Made by a program: the position numbers and the translations under genes. The notes below the pieces were generated by a model that was not told the origin of the DNA, did not search any database, and saw nothing but the letters and a program-made list of their open reading frames with translations. A stretch of 64,000 nt of DNA from UBA4416 sp963422675 (GTDB lineage: Bacteria > Bacteroidota > Bacteroidia > B-17B0 > Aurantibacillaceae), in assembly GCA_963422675.2 (NCBI GenBank), contig CAXVYS010000017.1, positions 62,001 to 126,000 on the forward strand, given 5' to 3'. Below, in pieces: positions 25,154 through 34,581 of the stretch (its first letter is position 1; every line of letters starts with the position of its first letter).

Positions 25154-25181
25154 TTGTATGAACAAATATTTAGTAAATTTG
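25154..25181 (+). promoter_or_regulatory. Promoter of the extradiol dioxygenase
   Basis: TTG at 25154-25156, 17 bases, then TAAATTTG at 25174-25181, 16 bases before the start codon. Confidence 0.65.
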
Positions 25182-25197
25182 TTATAGCTTATAATAA

Positions 25198-26070
25198 ATG
25201 GAACGGAAAACATTTTTAAAATATTTGAGTATCTTACCCTTTAGTAGTATAGCAATGAATTTAAAAGATTTTGTAAATAGAGTAGGTAGTGAACCTGTGA
25301 ATGAAAAAATGCCTTTATTATTTGTAGGTCATGGTAACCCTATGAATGCCATTACTGATAATATTTATAGAAAAGAGTGGGAAGCCATTGCCAAAAAAAT
25401 TATTCAACCAAAAGCTATTTTGTGTATTTCGGCGCATTGGTTAACAAAGGGTTCTTTTGTAACCATGGCTGAAAATCCTATGACTATTCATGACTTTGGT
25501 GGCTTTCCCGAAGAATTATTTAAACAACAATATCCTGCCAAAGGAGCAGTGGATTATGCTAAAATGACTATTGAGCAGGTAAAATACACAGCTGTGCATG
25601 AAGATTTTGAATGGGGTTTAGATCACGGTGCATGGAGCGTTTTAAAATCGATGTACCCGCTGGCAAACATTCCGGTATTCCAAATGAGTATTGATTATAC
25701 AAAACCGGCCGAATACCATTTTCAATTAGCAAAGGAATTGGCTTTTTTAAGAACTAAAGGCGTTTTAATTGTGGGGAGCGGAAACGTAGTTCATAACCTG
25801 GGTATGCTTAGTTTTAATGATGGCAAACCCTTAGACTGGGCGGTAGAGTTTGATGCCTTTGTGAAGAAAAATATAGATAATAATACACCGGAAAACCTGG
25901 TTAATTATTTAAAGCTCGGGAAACTGGCTACCATAGCCCACCCATCGAACGATCATTACCTGCCCCTGATATACACTTTAGGGCTAAGAGATAAAACAGA
26001 TACCCTGATGTATTTTACAGAAAGCTTTGACCTCGGTTCTATAAGCATGCGGAGCGTTTTATTTAGTTAA
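25198..26070 (+). CDS. ygiD: LigB-type extradiol dioxygenase (YgiD/4,5-DOPA dioxygenase-like)
   Basis: 290 residues. Class III extradiol dioxygenase with likely iron ligands in FVGHGNPMNAI (His about 44), SAHW (His about 80) and DHGAWSVL; also HDFGGFPEELF near residue 100. This group cleaves aromatic diols such as DOPA. The N-terminal 35 residues (MERKTFLKYLSILPF...) are a hydrophobic extension before the catalytic domain, frequent in Bacteroidota homologues; it might be a leader or simply an extension. Monocistronic. Confidence 0.9.
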   Translation: MERKTFLKYLSILPFSSIAMNLKDFVNRVGSEPVNEKMPLLFVGHGNPMNAITDNIYRKEWEAIAKKIIQPKAILCISAHWLTKGSFVTMAENPMTIHDFGGFPEELFKQQYPAKGAVDYAKMTIEQVKYTAVHEDFEWGLDHGAWSVLKSMYPLANIPVFQMSIDYTKPAEYHFQLAKELAFLRTKGVLIVGSGNVVHNLGMLSFNDGKPLDWAVEFDAFVKKNIDNNTPENLVNYLKLGKLATIAHPSNDHYLPLIYTLGLRDKTDTLMYFTESFDLGSISMRSVLFS

Positions 26071-26261
26071 AACAGGGTAATATTCTACAATAACTTATCT
26101 GTTTTTTGATCAGCAAACACTATTATCGCTGTTTCATTTAGTGGCTCATTTCCAATCACTAAAGGGTTTCATTGGCTCAATCGTTCCATAATTTGGCCCA
26201 AACTCTTATTTGACTTTTTCCTGAATTAAATGTACATTCGTTCTCTTAAAATTTAACATTT

Positions 26262-28532
26262 ATGGCTAAATTCAGAAAGCAAGACGCTTTAGATTATCAC
26301 TCCCAAGGAAGACCCGGAAAAATAGAAGTAATTCCCACTAAACCATACAGCACCCAGCGCGATTTAACCCTGGCATATTCACCCGGTGTAGCCGAACCCT
26401 GTTTAGAAATTGAAAAGAACCCCGAAGATGCTTACAAATACACAGCTAAAGGAAATTTAGTAGCTGTAATCTCCAATGGTACTGCCGTTTTAGGTTTGGG
26501 TGATATTGGAGCCTTGGCTTCAAAGCCGGTAATGGAAGGTAAAGGCTTACTCTTTAAAATATTTGCGGATATTGACGTGTTTGATATTGAAATTGACACA
26601 AAAAACATTGATGAGTTTGTAAATACCGTTAAAAATATTGCTGTCACTTTTGGAGGAATTAATTTAGAAGATATTAAGGCCCCCGAGTGTTTCGAAATAG
26701 AACGTCGCTTAAAGGAAGAGCTGAATATTCCTTTAATGCATGATGATCAGCATGGTACAGCCATTATTTCTTCTGCAGGGTTATTAAATGCGGTAGAACT
26801 TTCCGGTAAAAAAATGAGCGAGGTAAAACTTGTAATTAATGGAGCCGGAGCTTCTGCAAATTCATGTGCTAAAATGTACATTGCTGTGGGGGTTAAAAAA
26901 GAAAATATTTTAATGCTGGATAGTAAAGGGGTTATTCATAAAAAAAGAACAGACCTCGACCAGTATAAAGCGTTTTTTGCCGCTGAAGATACCAGTAAAA
27001 ATACCCTGGAAGAAGCTATTAAAGGCGCAGACGTTTTTGTAGGATTATCAAAGGGAAATATTTTATCCCAGGATATGGTTCGCTCTATGGCTCCAAATTG
27101 TATCGTATTTGCCCTGGCAAATCCAACTCCTGAAATATCTTATGAAGAGGCTATTGCCTCACGCCCTGATATTATTATGGCTACAGGCCGTAGTGATCAT
27201 CCTAACCAGGTAAATAACGTATTGGGTTTCCCTTTTATTTTCAGAGGAGCTTTGGATGTAAGGGCAACCACCATCAACGAAGAAATGAAACTCGCGGCAG
27301 CATTAGCTATTGCCTCTTTAGCAAAAGAAAATGTGCCGGATTATGTAAATTTGGCTTACGGATCTAAAAATCTGAATTTCGGAACCGACTATATCATTCC
27401 AAAACCAATTGATAACCGTTTAATGTCTACTGTAAGTTCAGCCGTAGCAAGGGCTGCTATTAACAGTGGCGTTGCAAAGCGTATTATTACCGATTGGGAA
27501 GCTTATCGTTTGGAATTGGATAACCGTTTGGGTAAAAACAATAAACTGATGAGAAGCGTGGCTAACAAGGCCAAATCTAATCCTAAACGTGTTGTATTTA
27601 CAGAAGCAGACACGTATAAAATATTAAAAGCCGCGCAGGTCGCTAAAGATGAAGGAATCGCTAAACCTATTTTATTAGGTAATAAAGAAAAGATCCTTGC
27701 TTTAATTGAAGAACACGGACTTGATATGGGTGATATGCCTATTATTGATACCTGGTTGCCTGAAGAAGAAGAAAGACGTAATGAATTTGGTGATCTGTTA
27801 TGGAAAAAACGTCAACGCCGTGGCTTAACACAATATGATGCCCGTAAATTAATGCGCGATCGTAATTATTTTGGAGCTGCCATGGTAGAACTGGGATTGG
27901 CGGATGCAATGATTTCCGGATTAACGCGTAAGTATGGAGCGCCAATTAAACCTGCGTTGGATATCATTGGTGTTCAGGAGGGAGTAGGGCGTGTAGCCGG
28001 GTTATATATTATGGTTACAAAACGCGGACCTTATTTCTTTGCGGATACAACCATGAATGTTGATCCTACTGCTCAGCAATTGGCCGACATTGCCGTGCTT
28101 ACAGCAAGTACAGTAAAGCAATTCAACATCACTCCAAAAATGGCCATGCTTTCTTATTCTAATTTCGGATCAGCAGGCGGGGCAATTCCTACCAAGGTTC
28201 AGGAAGCCGTTAAAATTCTTCATACAAATTATCCGGGCTTAGTTGTTGACGGAGATATTCAGGCAAATTTCGCTACGAACAATGAATTATTAAAAGAACA
28301 ATTCCCGTTTAGCAGTTTAGTGGATAAAGACGTGAATACATTTATATTTCCTAATCTTGCGGCAGGAAATATCGCCTATAAATTATTGCAGGAATTAGGT
28401 GGAGCGGAAGCTATAGGACCTGTATTAATGGGCTTAAAAAAACCGGTGCATGTATTGCAGTTAGGTTCCTCTGTAAGAGAGATCGTAAATATGATCACGA
28501 TTGCAGTAGTTGATGCCCAGGGGAAAAAGTAA
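26262..28532 (+). CDS. maeB: NADP-dependent malic enzyme fused to a phosphotransacetylase domain
   Basis: 756 residues, the usual length for MaeB. The N-terminal half (about 1-430) is the malic enzyme: AYSPGVAEPCLEI, the metal-site DDQHGTAII, and a Rossmann motif VINGAGASA. The C-terminal half (about 430-756) resembles phosphotransacetylase (PEADTYKIL-like start, then IIGVQEGVGRVAGLYIM and STVKQFNI) but usually only binds acetyl-CoA as regulator. It decarboxylates malate to pyruvate and makes NADPH. Transcribed alone; the terminator is shared with lon on the opposite strand. Confidence 0.95.
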   Translation: MAKFRKQDALDYHSQGRPGKIEVIPTKPYSTQRDLTLAYSPGVAEPCLEIEKNPEDAYKYTAKGNLVAVISNGTAVLGLGDIGALASKPVMEGKGLLFKIFADIDVFDIEIDTKNIDEFVNTVKNIAVTFGGINLEDIKAPECFEIERRLKEELNIPLMHDDQHGTAIISSAGLLNAVELSGKKMSEVKLVINGAGASANSCAKMYIAVGVKKENILMLDSKGVIHKKRTDLDQYKAFFAAEDTSKNTLEEAIKGADVFVGLSKGNILSQDMVRSMAPNCIVFALANPTPEISYEEAIASRPDIIMATGRSDHPNQVNNVLGFPFIFRGALDVRATTINEEMKLAAALAIASLAKENVPDYVNLAYGSKNLNFGTDYIIPKPIDNRLMSTVSSAVARAAINSGVAKRIITDWEAYRLELDNRLGKNNKLMRSVANKAKSNPKRVVFTEADTYKILKAAQVAKDEGIAKPILLGNKEKILALIEEHGLDMGDMPIIDTWLPEEEERRNEFGDLLWKKRQRRGLTQYDARKLMRDRNYFGAAMVELGLADAMISGLTRKYGAPIKPALDIIGVQEGVGRVAGLYIMVTKRGPYFFADTTMNVDPTAQQLADIAVLTASTVKQFNITPKMAMLSYSNFGSAGGAIPTKVQEAVKILHTNYPGLVVDGDIQANFATNNELLKEQFPFSSLVDKDVNTFIFPNLAAGNIAYKLLQELGGAEAIGPVLMGLKKPVHVLQLGSSVREIVNMITIAVVDAQGKK

Positions 28533-28550
28533 ATAAAAGATTAAAGACGA

Positions 28551-28593
28551 AAAAAAGGCACAAGATTAATTTTTAATCTTGTGCCTTTTTTTT
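28551..28593. terminator. Bidirectional terminator between maeB and lon
   Basis: AAAGGCACAAGATTAA and TTAATCTTGTGCCTTT form a nearly perfect palindrome, with A and T tracts on the two flanks, so it can act on both strands. Confidence 0.9.
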
Positions 28594-28646
28594 GGATTAT
28601 GCCTCGTCCTGAAATAAGTTATTTTTGTTCTGCCTCTGTTTGTTTC

Positions 28647-31064
28647 TTACTTCAACAACGCCAGCTCCAACACTTCATTCATTTGATTTACATAATGAAA
28701 TTTAAGTCCTTTTAAATAATTTACATTGATATCATCGATATCTTTTTTGTTATCGGCACATAAAATAATTTCTTTAATACCGGCACGTTTAGCTGCCAGT
28801 ATCTTTTCTTTTATTCCGCCAACGGGTAACACTTTTCCACGTAAAGTAATTTCGCCTGTCATCGCTAAGTTCTTTTTAACTTTGCGTTTGGTTAAGGCCG
28901 ATGTTAACGAAGTAAGCATGGAAATTCCCGCGCTAGGGCCATCTTTAGGAGTTGCGCCTTCCGGAACGTGTACGTGAATGTTGTATTCTTCAAATACCTC
29001 TGAATTGATGTTTAACTCTTCGTTATGGGCTTTAATATATTCTAAAGCAAGAGTCGCACTTTCTTTCATCACTTCTCCTAAATTACCTGTAAGCGTTAAT
29101 TTAGCGCCTTTTCCTTTTGATAAGCTGGTTTCAATAAATAGAATATCGCCACCCACTTGCGTCCATGCTAAACCTGTAACAACACCCGGTACATCATTCC
29201 CTTGGTATTTGGCCTTTTCATGCGATGGGCCTAATATTTTAGAAATGGATTCTTCACTTATTTTTGGAACAGCATTTTCTTTTACCACATTTACTGCGAC
29301 ATTACGGGCAATTTTAGATAAGCGTTTTTCTAAATTACGAACGCCGCTTTCTGCTGTATAATTTTCAATAATATATTCCAGTTGTTTATCGCTTAATTTT
29401 AACTGCGATTTTTTCAAACCGTTTTCTTCAATTTGTTTAGGTAATAAATGTTGTTTGGCAATCTCAATTTTTTCTTCAACGGTATAACCACTTACATCAA
29501 TAATTTCCATACGGTCGCGCAGGGCAGGCTGTATAGTAGATAAATTGTTACAAGTAGCAATAAACAACACTTTGCTGAGGTCATAATCATTCTCTAAAAA
29601 ATTATCGTAGAATGTTGAGTTTTGTTCAGGGTCTAAAACCTCTAATAATGCCGAAGATGGATCACCATGGTAATCATTTCCTACTTTATCAATTTCATCT
29701 AAAATAAAAACCGGGTTAGATGATTGTACTTTTTTCAGATTTTGTAAAATCCTTCCGGGCATAGCACCAATGTAGGTTTTACGATGTCCGCGAATTTCAC
29801 TTTCATCTTTTAAACCACCTAAGCTCATACGTATATATTTTCTGCCAATGGCTTTTGCAATACTTTTTCCTAAGGATGTTTTACCAACTCCCGGAGGGCC
29901 ATATAAACAAAGGATTGGAGCTTTCAGATCCCCTTTTAATTTTAATACGGCAAGGTGTTCTAAAATACGATCTTTCACCTTATCCAATCCAAAATGATCT
30001 TCGTTTAAAATGGTTTCGGCATGCTTCAAATCAAAGTTATCTGTGGTGTATTCGCCCCAGGGTAAATCCAGCATTAACTCTACATAATTGGTTTGCACCC
30101 CAAACTCAGCAGAATTAGGGTTCATACGTGCTAACTTCCCTAATTGCTTATCAAATACTTCTGCAATTTCCGCATTCCATTTTTTGGTTAAGGCACGTTC
30201 TCTTAATTCTTCAATATCCTGCTCATGACTTTTTTCTCCAAGCTCTTCCTGTATGGTTTTAATTTGCTGGTGTAAAAAATAATCACGTTGCTGTTTATCA
30301 ATATCAACTTTTACTTTATTCTGGATCTGGTTTTTGAGTTCCAGCATTTGTAATTCTCTACTCAGGTGAGTTAACACCATGGTAGCTCTTTCCTTTAAAT
30401 TAGGTACTTCCAGCATACTTTGCTTTTCAGCGGATGTAGCATGCATATTGGAAGAAATAAAGTTTACCATAAAATTCTGGCTTTCAATATTGTTTAATGC
30501 AAAGCCTGCTTCTGTTGGTATGTGAGAAGATTTTTGAATGATTTGTAATGCGGTATCTTTTAACCCTGATACAATTGCCTGGAATTCTTCATCGTCTTTT
30601 TCAGGACGGGTTTCTTCAAACGATTGTGTTCTTGCCTTGTAATAAGGCTCTGTTTGAATGAATTCTTTTATTTTAAAGCGTTTTTTTCCCTGGATAATCA
30701 CGGTTGTATTTCCATCGGGCATACGAAGCATTTTAATAATACGAGCTACAGTACCAACATTGTAAAGGTCTTCCGGTTCAGGATCTTCTACCAGGTCGTT
30801 TCTTTGAGTAACCACACCAATGGTTTTATCACCTTTATAAGCTTCTTTAATTAAATTGATGGATTTGTCGCGGCCAACCGTAATGGGAATAACCACGCCC
30901 GGAAATAAAACCGTGTTGCGCAGCGGCAATATTGACAGAATATCCGGAATTTTTTCCGCGTGCATATTATCTTCGTCTTCGCTGGAAAGGAGGGGTATAA
31001 AATCGGTGTCCTCGTCCATTAGTGGCTCAAAGGGCAGTTTATCGTTATTTTTGAAGAAAGTCAT
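28647..31064 (-). CDS. lon: ATP-dependent protease Lon
   Basis: 805 residues, full length. Degrades damaged and regulatory proteins. Order: N-terminal substrate domain (about 40-240), a coiled region, AAA+ core with Walker A GPPGVGKTS (389-397) and Walker B VFILDEIDKV, and the proteolytic domain with the Ser-Lys dyad in DGPSAGISM and LRGKVLPVGGIKEK. The acidic N-terminal leader (to about 35) is usual in Bacteroidota Lon. Start 31064. A minus-strand frame crossing the cobalamin riboswitch upstream is not a gene. Confidence 0.97.
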   Translation of the reverse strand: MTFFKNNDKLPFEPLMDEDTDFIPLLSSEDEDNMHAEKIPDILSILPLRNTVLFPGVVIPITVGRDKSINLIKEAYKGDKTIGVVTQRNDLVEDPEPEDLYNVGTVARIIKMLRMPDGNTTVIIQGKKRFKIKEFIQTEPYYKARTQSFEETRPEKDDEEFQAIVSGLKDTALQIIQKSSHIPTEAGFALNNIESQNFMVNFISSNMHATSAEKQSMLEVPNLKERATMVLTHLSRELQMLELKNQIQNKVKVDIDKQQRDYFLHQQIKTIQEELGEKSHEQDIEELRERALTKKWNAEIAEVFDKQLGKLARMNPNSAEFGVQTNYVELMLDLPWGEYTTDNFDLKHAETILNEDHFGLDKVKDRILEHLAVLKLKGDLKAPILCLYGPPGVGKTSLGKSIAKAIGRKYIRMSLGGLKDESEIRGHRKTYIGAMPGRILQNLKKVQSSNPVFILDEIDKVGNDYHGDPSSALLEVLDPEQNSTFYDNFLENDYDLSKVLFIATCNNLSTIQPALRDRMEIIDVSGYTVEEKIEIAKQHLLPKQIEENGLKKSQLKLSDKQLEYIIENYTAESGVRNLEKRLSKIARNVAVNVVKENAVPKISEESISKILGPSHEKAKYQGNDVPGVVTGLAWTQVGGDILFIETSLSKGKGAKLTLTGNLGEVMKESATLALEYIKAHNEELNINSEVFEEYNIHVHVPEGATPKDGPSAGISMLTSLTSALTKRKVKKNLAMTGEITLRGKVLPVGGIKEKILAAKRAGIKEIILCADNKKDIDDINVNYLKGLKFHYVNQMNEVLELALLK

Positions 31065-31189
31065 ATCTGTAGTTTCTATATATTACACTTGAATATACGA
31101 TTATTGTGCCATTTCCATTTTAAGACTTTGTGGCAGAATGCCCATAATCGTTTAAAATGAGCCTTTTTTAACTTTATTTGATAAATTGT

Positions 31190-31197
31190 TATATTTG
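31190..31197 (+). promoter_or_regulatory. -7 promoter element just before the cobalamin riboswitch
   Basis: TATATTTG at 31190-31197 fits TAnnTTTG and would start transcription at the 5' edge of the riboswitch. No good -33 element is seen. Confidence 0.6.
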
Positions 31198-31199
31198 CC

Positions 31200-31345
31200 G
31201 CGTTGAATAGGGAATTTGGTTTAAGTCTAAAACTGTACCCGCAGCTGTAAGTTCTGTAAGGTGTTATGCTTTTTTTTGCCACTGTTACAACCCGTTGTAA
31301 TGGGAAGGTGCATAACAGGAACAAGTCAGAAAACCTATCGATAAA
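31200..31345 (+). ncRNA. Cobalamin (B12) riboswitch
   Basis: Ordered conserved blocks of the cobalamin aptamer: GGGAATTTGG near 31210, CTGTACCCGCAGCTGTAA at 31233-31250, GCCACTG near 31278, a GGGAAGGTGC block near 31302, and a B12 box-like GTCAGAAAACCT near 31325-31336. Coordinates of the outer edges are approximate. It lies directly before a T9SS-type surface protein, so vitamin B12 supply should control that gene. No fold was computed, but the block order and spacing are distinctive. Confidence 0.9.
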
Positions 31346-31399
31346 ACCGATGTTTAGAGTTTCGGGAAAAAGACTCATAAAGGCATTGTATCAGTTTTA

Positions 31400-32389
31400 A
31401 TGAAACATCATATTATTTTCAGCACTTTTTCGTGCTTACTTTTTTTTAGTTTAACAACTTCTGCTCAGTTTGCTCCGGCTGCGGGACAAGCAGGAACAAC
31501 AGCGATGTACAAAGACAGTTCTGCATTTATTGGCTGGGCAACAAAATGTAAAATAGTAAGGGGCTTACAGGATATTTCTGTAACCTCAGGAGCTTATGCC
31601 AATGTGGGCGATAGCGCTTCGGCATATGGAATTGCCGGAACAACCGGCGTGGTAAGTTTAGGAGACGGTGGTTATGCCATTATACAATTTAATCATCCCA
31701 TTATGGATGGTGCAGGGCCGGACCTGGCTATTTTTGAAAATAGTTTTAGTGATACTTTTTTAGAATTAGCTTTTGTTGAAGCAAGTAGTGATGGCGTTAA
31801 CTATGTTAGATTTCCTGCTACAAGTAACACAGATGAAACCGTTCAAACAGGAAGTTTCGGGACAACCGATCCAACGATGATTAATAATTTCGCAGGAAAA
31901 TACAGGTCTTTGTACGGAACCCCCTTTGATCTTGCTGATATTCCCGGAACAGCGTTATTAAACAAACAGGCCATTACACATATTAAAATAATTGATGTGG
32001 TAGGCTGCATTCAAAATCAATATTGCACCCGTGATATGAATAACCATAAAGTAAACGACCCATGGCCTACAGCCTTTGGTAGTGGTGGTTTTGACTTGGA
32101 TGCGGTGGGTGTTATCCATCAGCAGGCTGCTACTTCTGTAAACGAAAATAACCAATCATTGGTACATTTATACCCTAATCCTGCCAAAGAAACCGTATGG
32201 GTTTCAACAGGCTTGAAACATAATTACACAGCCATTATTACAAACGTATTAGGAGAAGAAGTATTTAAAGTCCAGGCAAGTGAAGAGCAGTTGGCTATTT
32301 CTTTAACCGATTTTCCTACAGGAATTTATACATTAACACTTCTTTCAGATACGACTAAACTGGTTACTAAATTTATTAAGGTTGATTGA
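31400..32389 (+). CDS. Riboswitch-controlled T9SS-sorted surface protein
   Basis: 329 residues with a signal peptide (cleavage near TSAQ, residue 22). Residues about 40-240 form a domain with SLGDGGYAIIQFNHPIMDGAGPDLAIFENSF and ELAFVEASSDGVNY, seen in many uncharacterised bacterial cell-surface proteins. The last 75 residues (YPNPAKETVWVST ... PTGIYTLTLLSDTTKLVTKFIKVD) are a type A T9SS sorting domain, so it should be placed on the outer surface. A cobalamin riboswitch lies in its leader, so expression should rise under B12 shortage. A surface cobalamin-capture role, comparable to BtuG/BtuH of Bacteroides, is an inference from regulation and location, not from sequence similarity that I can verify. 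Confidence 0.85.
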   Translation: MKHHIIFSTFSCLLFFSLTTSAQFAPAAGQAGTTAMYKDSSAFIGWATKCKIVRGLQDISVTSGAYANVGDSASAYGIAGTTGVVSLGDGGYAIIQFNHPIMDGAGPDLAIFENSFSDTFLELAFVEASSDGVNYVRFPATSNTDETVQTGSFGTTDPTMINNFAGKYRSLYGTPFDLADIPGTALLNKQAITHIKIIDVVGCIQNQYCTRDMNNHKVNDPWPTAFGSGGFDLDAVGVIHQQAATSVNENNQSLVHLYPNPAKETVWVSTGLKHNYTAIITNVLGEEVFKVQASEEQLAISLTDFPTGIYTLTLLSDTTKLVTKFIKVD

Positions 32390-32421
32390 TAACCATCCTA
32401 TCGTTAGCCAAATAAAATAAA

Positions 32422-32901
32422 TCAGAGGGCCATTGATTTTACGGAATGGTATAAGAAATAATACACAACGTACAATATATTACTCCATAAAATGGTAGAA
32501 ATACTGATGTAGAGAATAACCTTACGTTTATCTTTATAAAAGCGTTCTCCTAAAAAGGCACCTAAGGGAATAGAAATAATAAACGGCGCTAAAGCAGCAA
32601 TACCGGCTAATCCAAAACGGTGTTTAATTCTTATAACAAACCGGTTAATTTTAGTGAATTTCTTTTTAGGGCCTTTATTTTTAATGAATCTGTATTTTAA
32701 TTTATTCCACCATTTTAAGATCACATCACTTAAATAGGTAAAAACAACAGTGCTGAATATAGCACCCGCACTGCTTGTAAGAACCACTTTTAAATAATGA
32801 AATTTAAAAAGTGTTACAGCTGTTGGCATCCCTATTTTAGAGAAGAATAATGTAGAGGATAAAAAGACAGAAATGTATTTCCAGATTTCGGAGGCTTCCA
32901 T
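32422..32901 (-). CDS. Small membrane protein, possibly SMR/COG2426-like
   Basis: 159 residues. Hydrophobic segments at about 8-28, 38-58, 100-122 and 128-152, with a basic loop (KYRFIKNKGPKKKFTKINR) between. The segment FGLAGIAALAPFIISIPLGAFLGERF resembles small multidrug-export/DedA-like membrane proteins. It ends five bases before upp, on the same strand, so the two may be cotranscribed. No clear function; the assignment is weak. Confidence 0.75.
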   Translation of the reverse strand: MEASEIWKYISVFLSSTLFFSKIGMPTAVTLFKFHYLKVVLTSSAGAIFSTVVFTYLSDVILKWWNKLKYRFIKNKGPKKKFTKINRFVIRIKHRFGLAGIAALAPFIISIPLGAFLGERFYKDKRKVILYISISTILWSNILYVVYYFLYHSVKSMAL

Positions 32902-32906
32902 GGACG

Positions 32907-33557
32907 TTAGATTTTTTCGCCAAAGGCGAGGTCACCGGCATCTCCCAAACCCGGTACGATGTAGGAATGTGCCGTTAATTCTTCATCAACTGCGCCACAC
33001 CAGATCGTGAAATTTTGTGTAGGCATATTGGCTTTTACAAAATCAACACCTTGTTTGCTGCTAATGGCAGAAACAATATGTACATGACTCGGAGTGCCTT
33101 TTGCTAAAATAGCTTTATAGGCCAATACAATAGAAGAACCAGTAGCAATCATAGGATCACACATGATTAACACTTTATTGTCAATGTTTGGGCTTGATAC
33201 ATATTCTACATGGATATCAAATGTATTGTCTTTGTGATGTCTTCTATAGGCAGAAATAAAACCATTATCAGCTCTGTCGAAATAATTTAAAACCCCCATA
33301 TGTATTGGTAAACCTGCACGTAGAATAGTGGCAATAACCGGTTGTGATTTTAAATGAGTTGTATGTGCGATACCAAGTGGAGTAATTGTTTCGCGTGTTT
33401 CATAATCCATGGTTTTAGAAATTTCATAACCGATCACTTCTCCAATGCGCTCTAAATTTCTTCTGAATCTCATGCTGTCTGTTTGAATTTGAGTATCGCG
33501 GAGCTCAGCAATAAATTGATTAAAAATAGAATGTTGTTGAGATAATATGTGAACCAT
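32907..33557 (-). CDS. upp: Uracil phosphoribosyltransferase
   Basis: 216 residues. Converts uracil and PRPP to UMP. PRPP-binding motif LIMCDPMIATGSSIV (about 128-142), a PVIATILRAGLPIH segment, and a C-terminal uracil-binding PGLGDAGDLAFG. Length and motifs are complete. Followed closely by the small membrane protein. Confidence 0.95.
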   Translation of the reverse strand: MVHILSQQHSIFNQFIAELRDTQIQTDSMRFRRNLERIGEVIGYEISKTMDYETRETITPLGIAHTTHLKSQPVIATILRAGLPIHMGVLNYFDRADNGFISAYRRHHKDNTFDIHVEYVSSPNIDNKVLIMCDPMIATGSSIVLAYKAILAKGTPSHVHIVSAISSKQGVDFVKANMPTQNFTIWCGAVDEELTAHSYIVPGLGDAGDLAFGEKI

Positions 33558-33636
33558 ATGAAATGAATTAAAGTGGATGTTTTTAATGACTTAAATATAA
33601 ATAAATTTAACGTATGTCCTTTAGATTTGTGAAAAT

Positions 33637-34542
33637 TTAGTCTTTAACCGGGCTTTCATTTTTCTTTTTACCCGCAAGGTAAACACCGGTAATAATAAAT
33701 GCTGCCGACACAATTTTGATAGGATTTAAATGGTCTTTTCCCCATGCAATGGCAATAAGCGTGGCTAAAAAGGGTTGCAAATAAATGTACATACTTACTA
33801 CTGATGAGCTTAACGATTTTAAGGCGAACATATTTAAGAGATAAGCTAAAAATGTAGTGGCTATTACCACAAAGGCCATGGCAAACAGCGTTTGTGAAGA
33901 GAGCTGAGCCCATTCTACTTTAAGAAGGTCGGGAAAACCAATAGGAAATACATAAATAAAACCAAATAAAAATACCCATTTCATAACTGTAACCGTATGG
34001 TATTTTTGCATATAAGGTTTGGCCATTACTACAAAAACTGCCCAGGATAAGGAGTTCACCAGGGTCATTACATCACCTCTAATGGTTTCGCTACCTATGG
34101 CAAAAGAGCCTTTTGAATTAAATAACAGAAGGGTTAAGGCTCCAAATACTCCAAATCCAAGGCCGGTTAGTTTTAAGGCTGTCGCTTTTTCTTTCAATAT
34201 AAAAATAGTGAACAGCATTACGGCTATGGGATTGCTTACCATAATAATAGCAGAGTTGATGGGAGTGGATAAACTCAAACCCCATATAAAAAAGATCTGG
34301 TTAATGGCAACACCAAAAAGAGCCAAAAGCGCCATTTTTTTAAGATCGGCTTTCTCCACTTTTTCAGGCTTAATCATAAAAGATACCAGCCAAAATAAAA
34401 TGAAAGCTCCTCCAATCCTCATCATTACTAAGCCAAACGGACTAATGTGATTTGGCATAAGATCTTTTGCGATGGAATAATTTAAAGCATAAATAACCTG
34501 CGCAATAAACAGGGAGATATGGGCTTTAAAAGTAGAGTTCAT
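33637..34542 (-). CDS. EamA/DMT-family transporter
   Basis: 301 residues with ten predicted transmembrane helices in two EamA repeats (about 7-135 and 150-290). The second repeat holds the typical AFVVIATTFLAYLLNMFALKS and LQPFLATLIAIAWGKDHL segments. Such carriers move amino acids, nucleotide sugars or drugs; the substrate is unknown. Divergent from the BtuF-like gene with a 39-base intergenic gap. Confidence 0.9.
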   Translation of the reverse strand: MNSTFKAHISLFIAQVIYALNYSIAKDLMPNHISPFGLVMMRIGGAFILFWLVSFMIKPEKVEKADLKKMALLALFGVAINQIFFIWGLSLSTPINSAIIMVSNPIAVMLFTIFILKEKATALKLTGLGFGVFGALTLLLFNSKGSFAIGSETIRGDVMTLVNSLSWAVFVVMAKPYMQKYHTVTVMKWVFLFGFIYVFPIGFPDLLKVEWAQLSSQTLFAMAFVVIATTFLAYLLNMFALKSLSSSVVSMYIYLQPFLATLIAIAWGKDHLNPIKIVSAAFIITGVYLAGKKKNESPVKD

Positions 34543-34581
34543 TTGGGTAGCAAATATGCAGTATTATTCTGAAATTAGCGC

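Noticed and set aside
31076..31378. Minus-strand open frame over the cobalamin riboswitch
   Set aside because: Overlaps a recognised RNA element, has no family resemblance and a low-quality composition.
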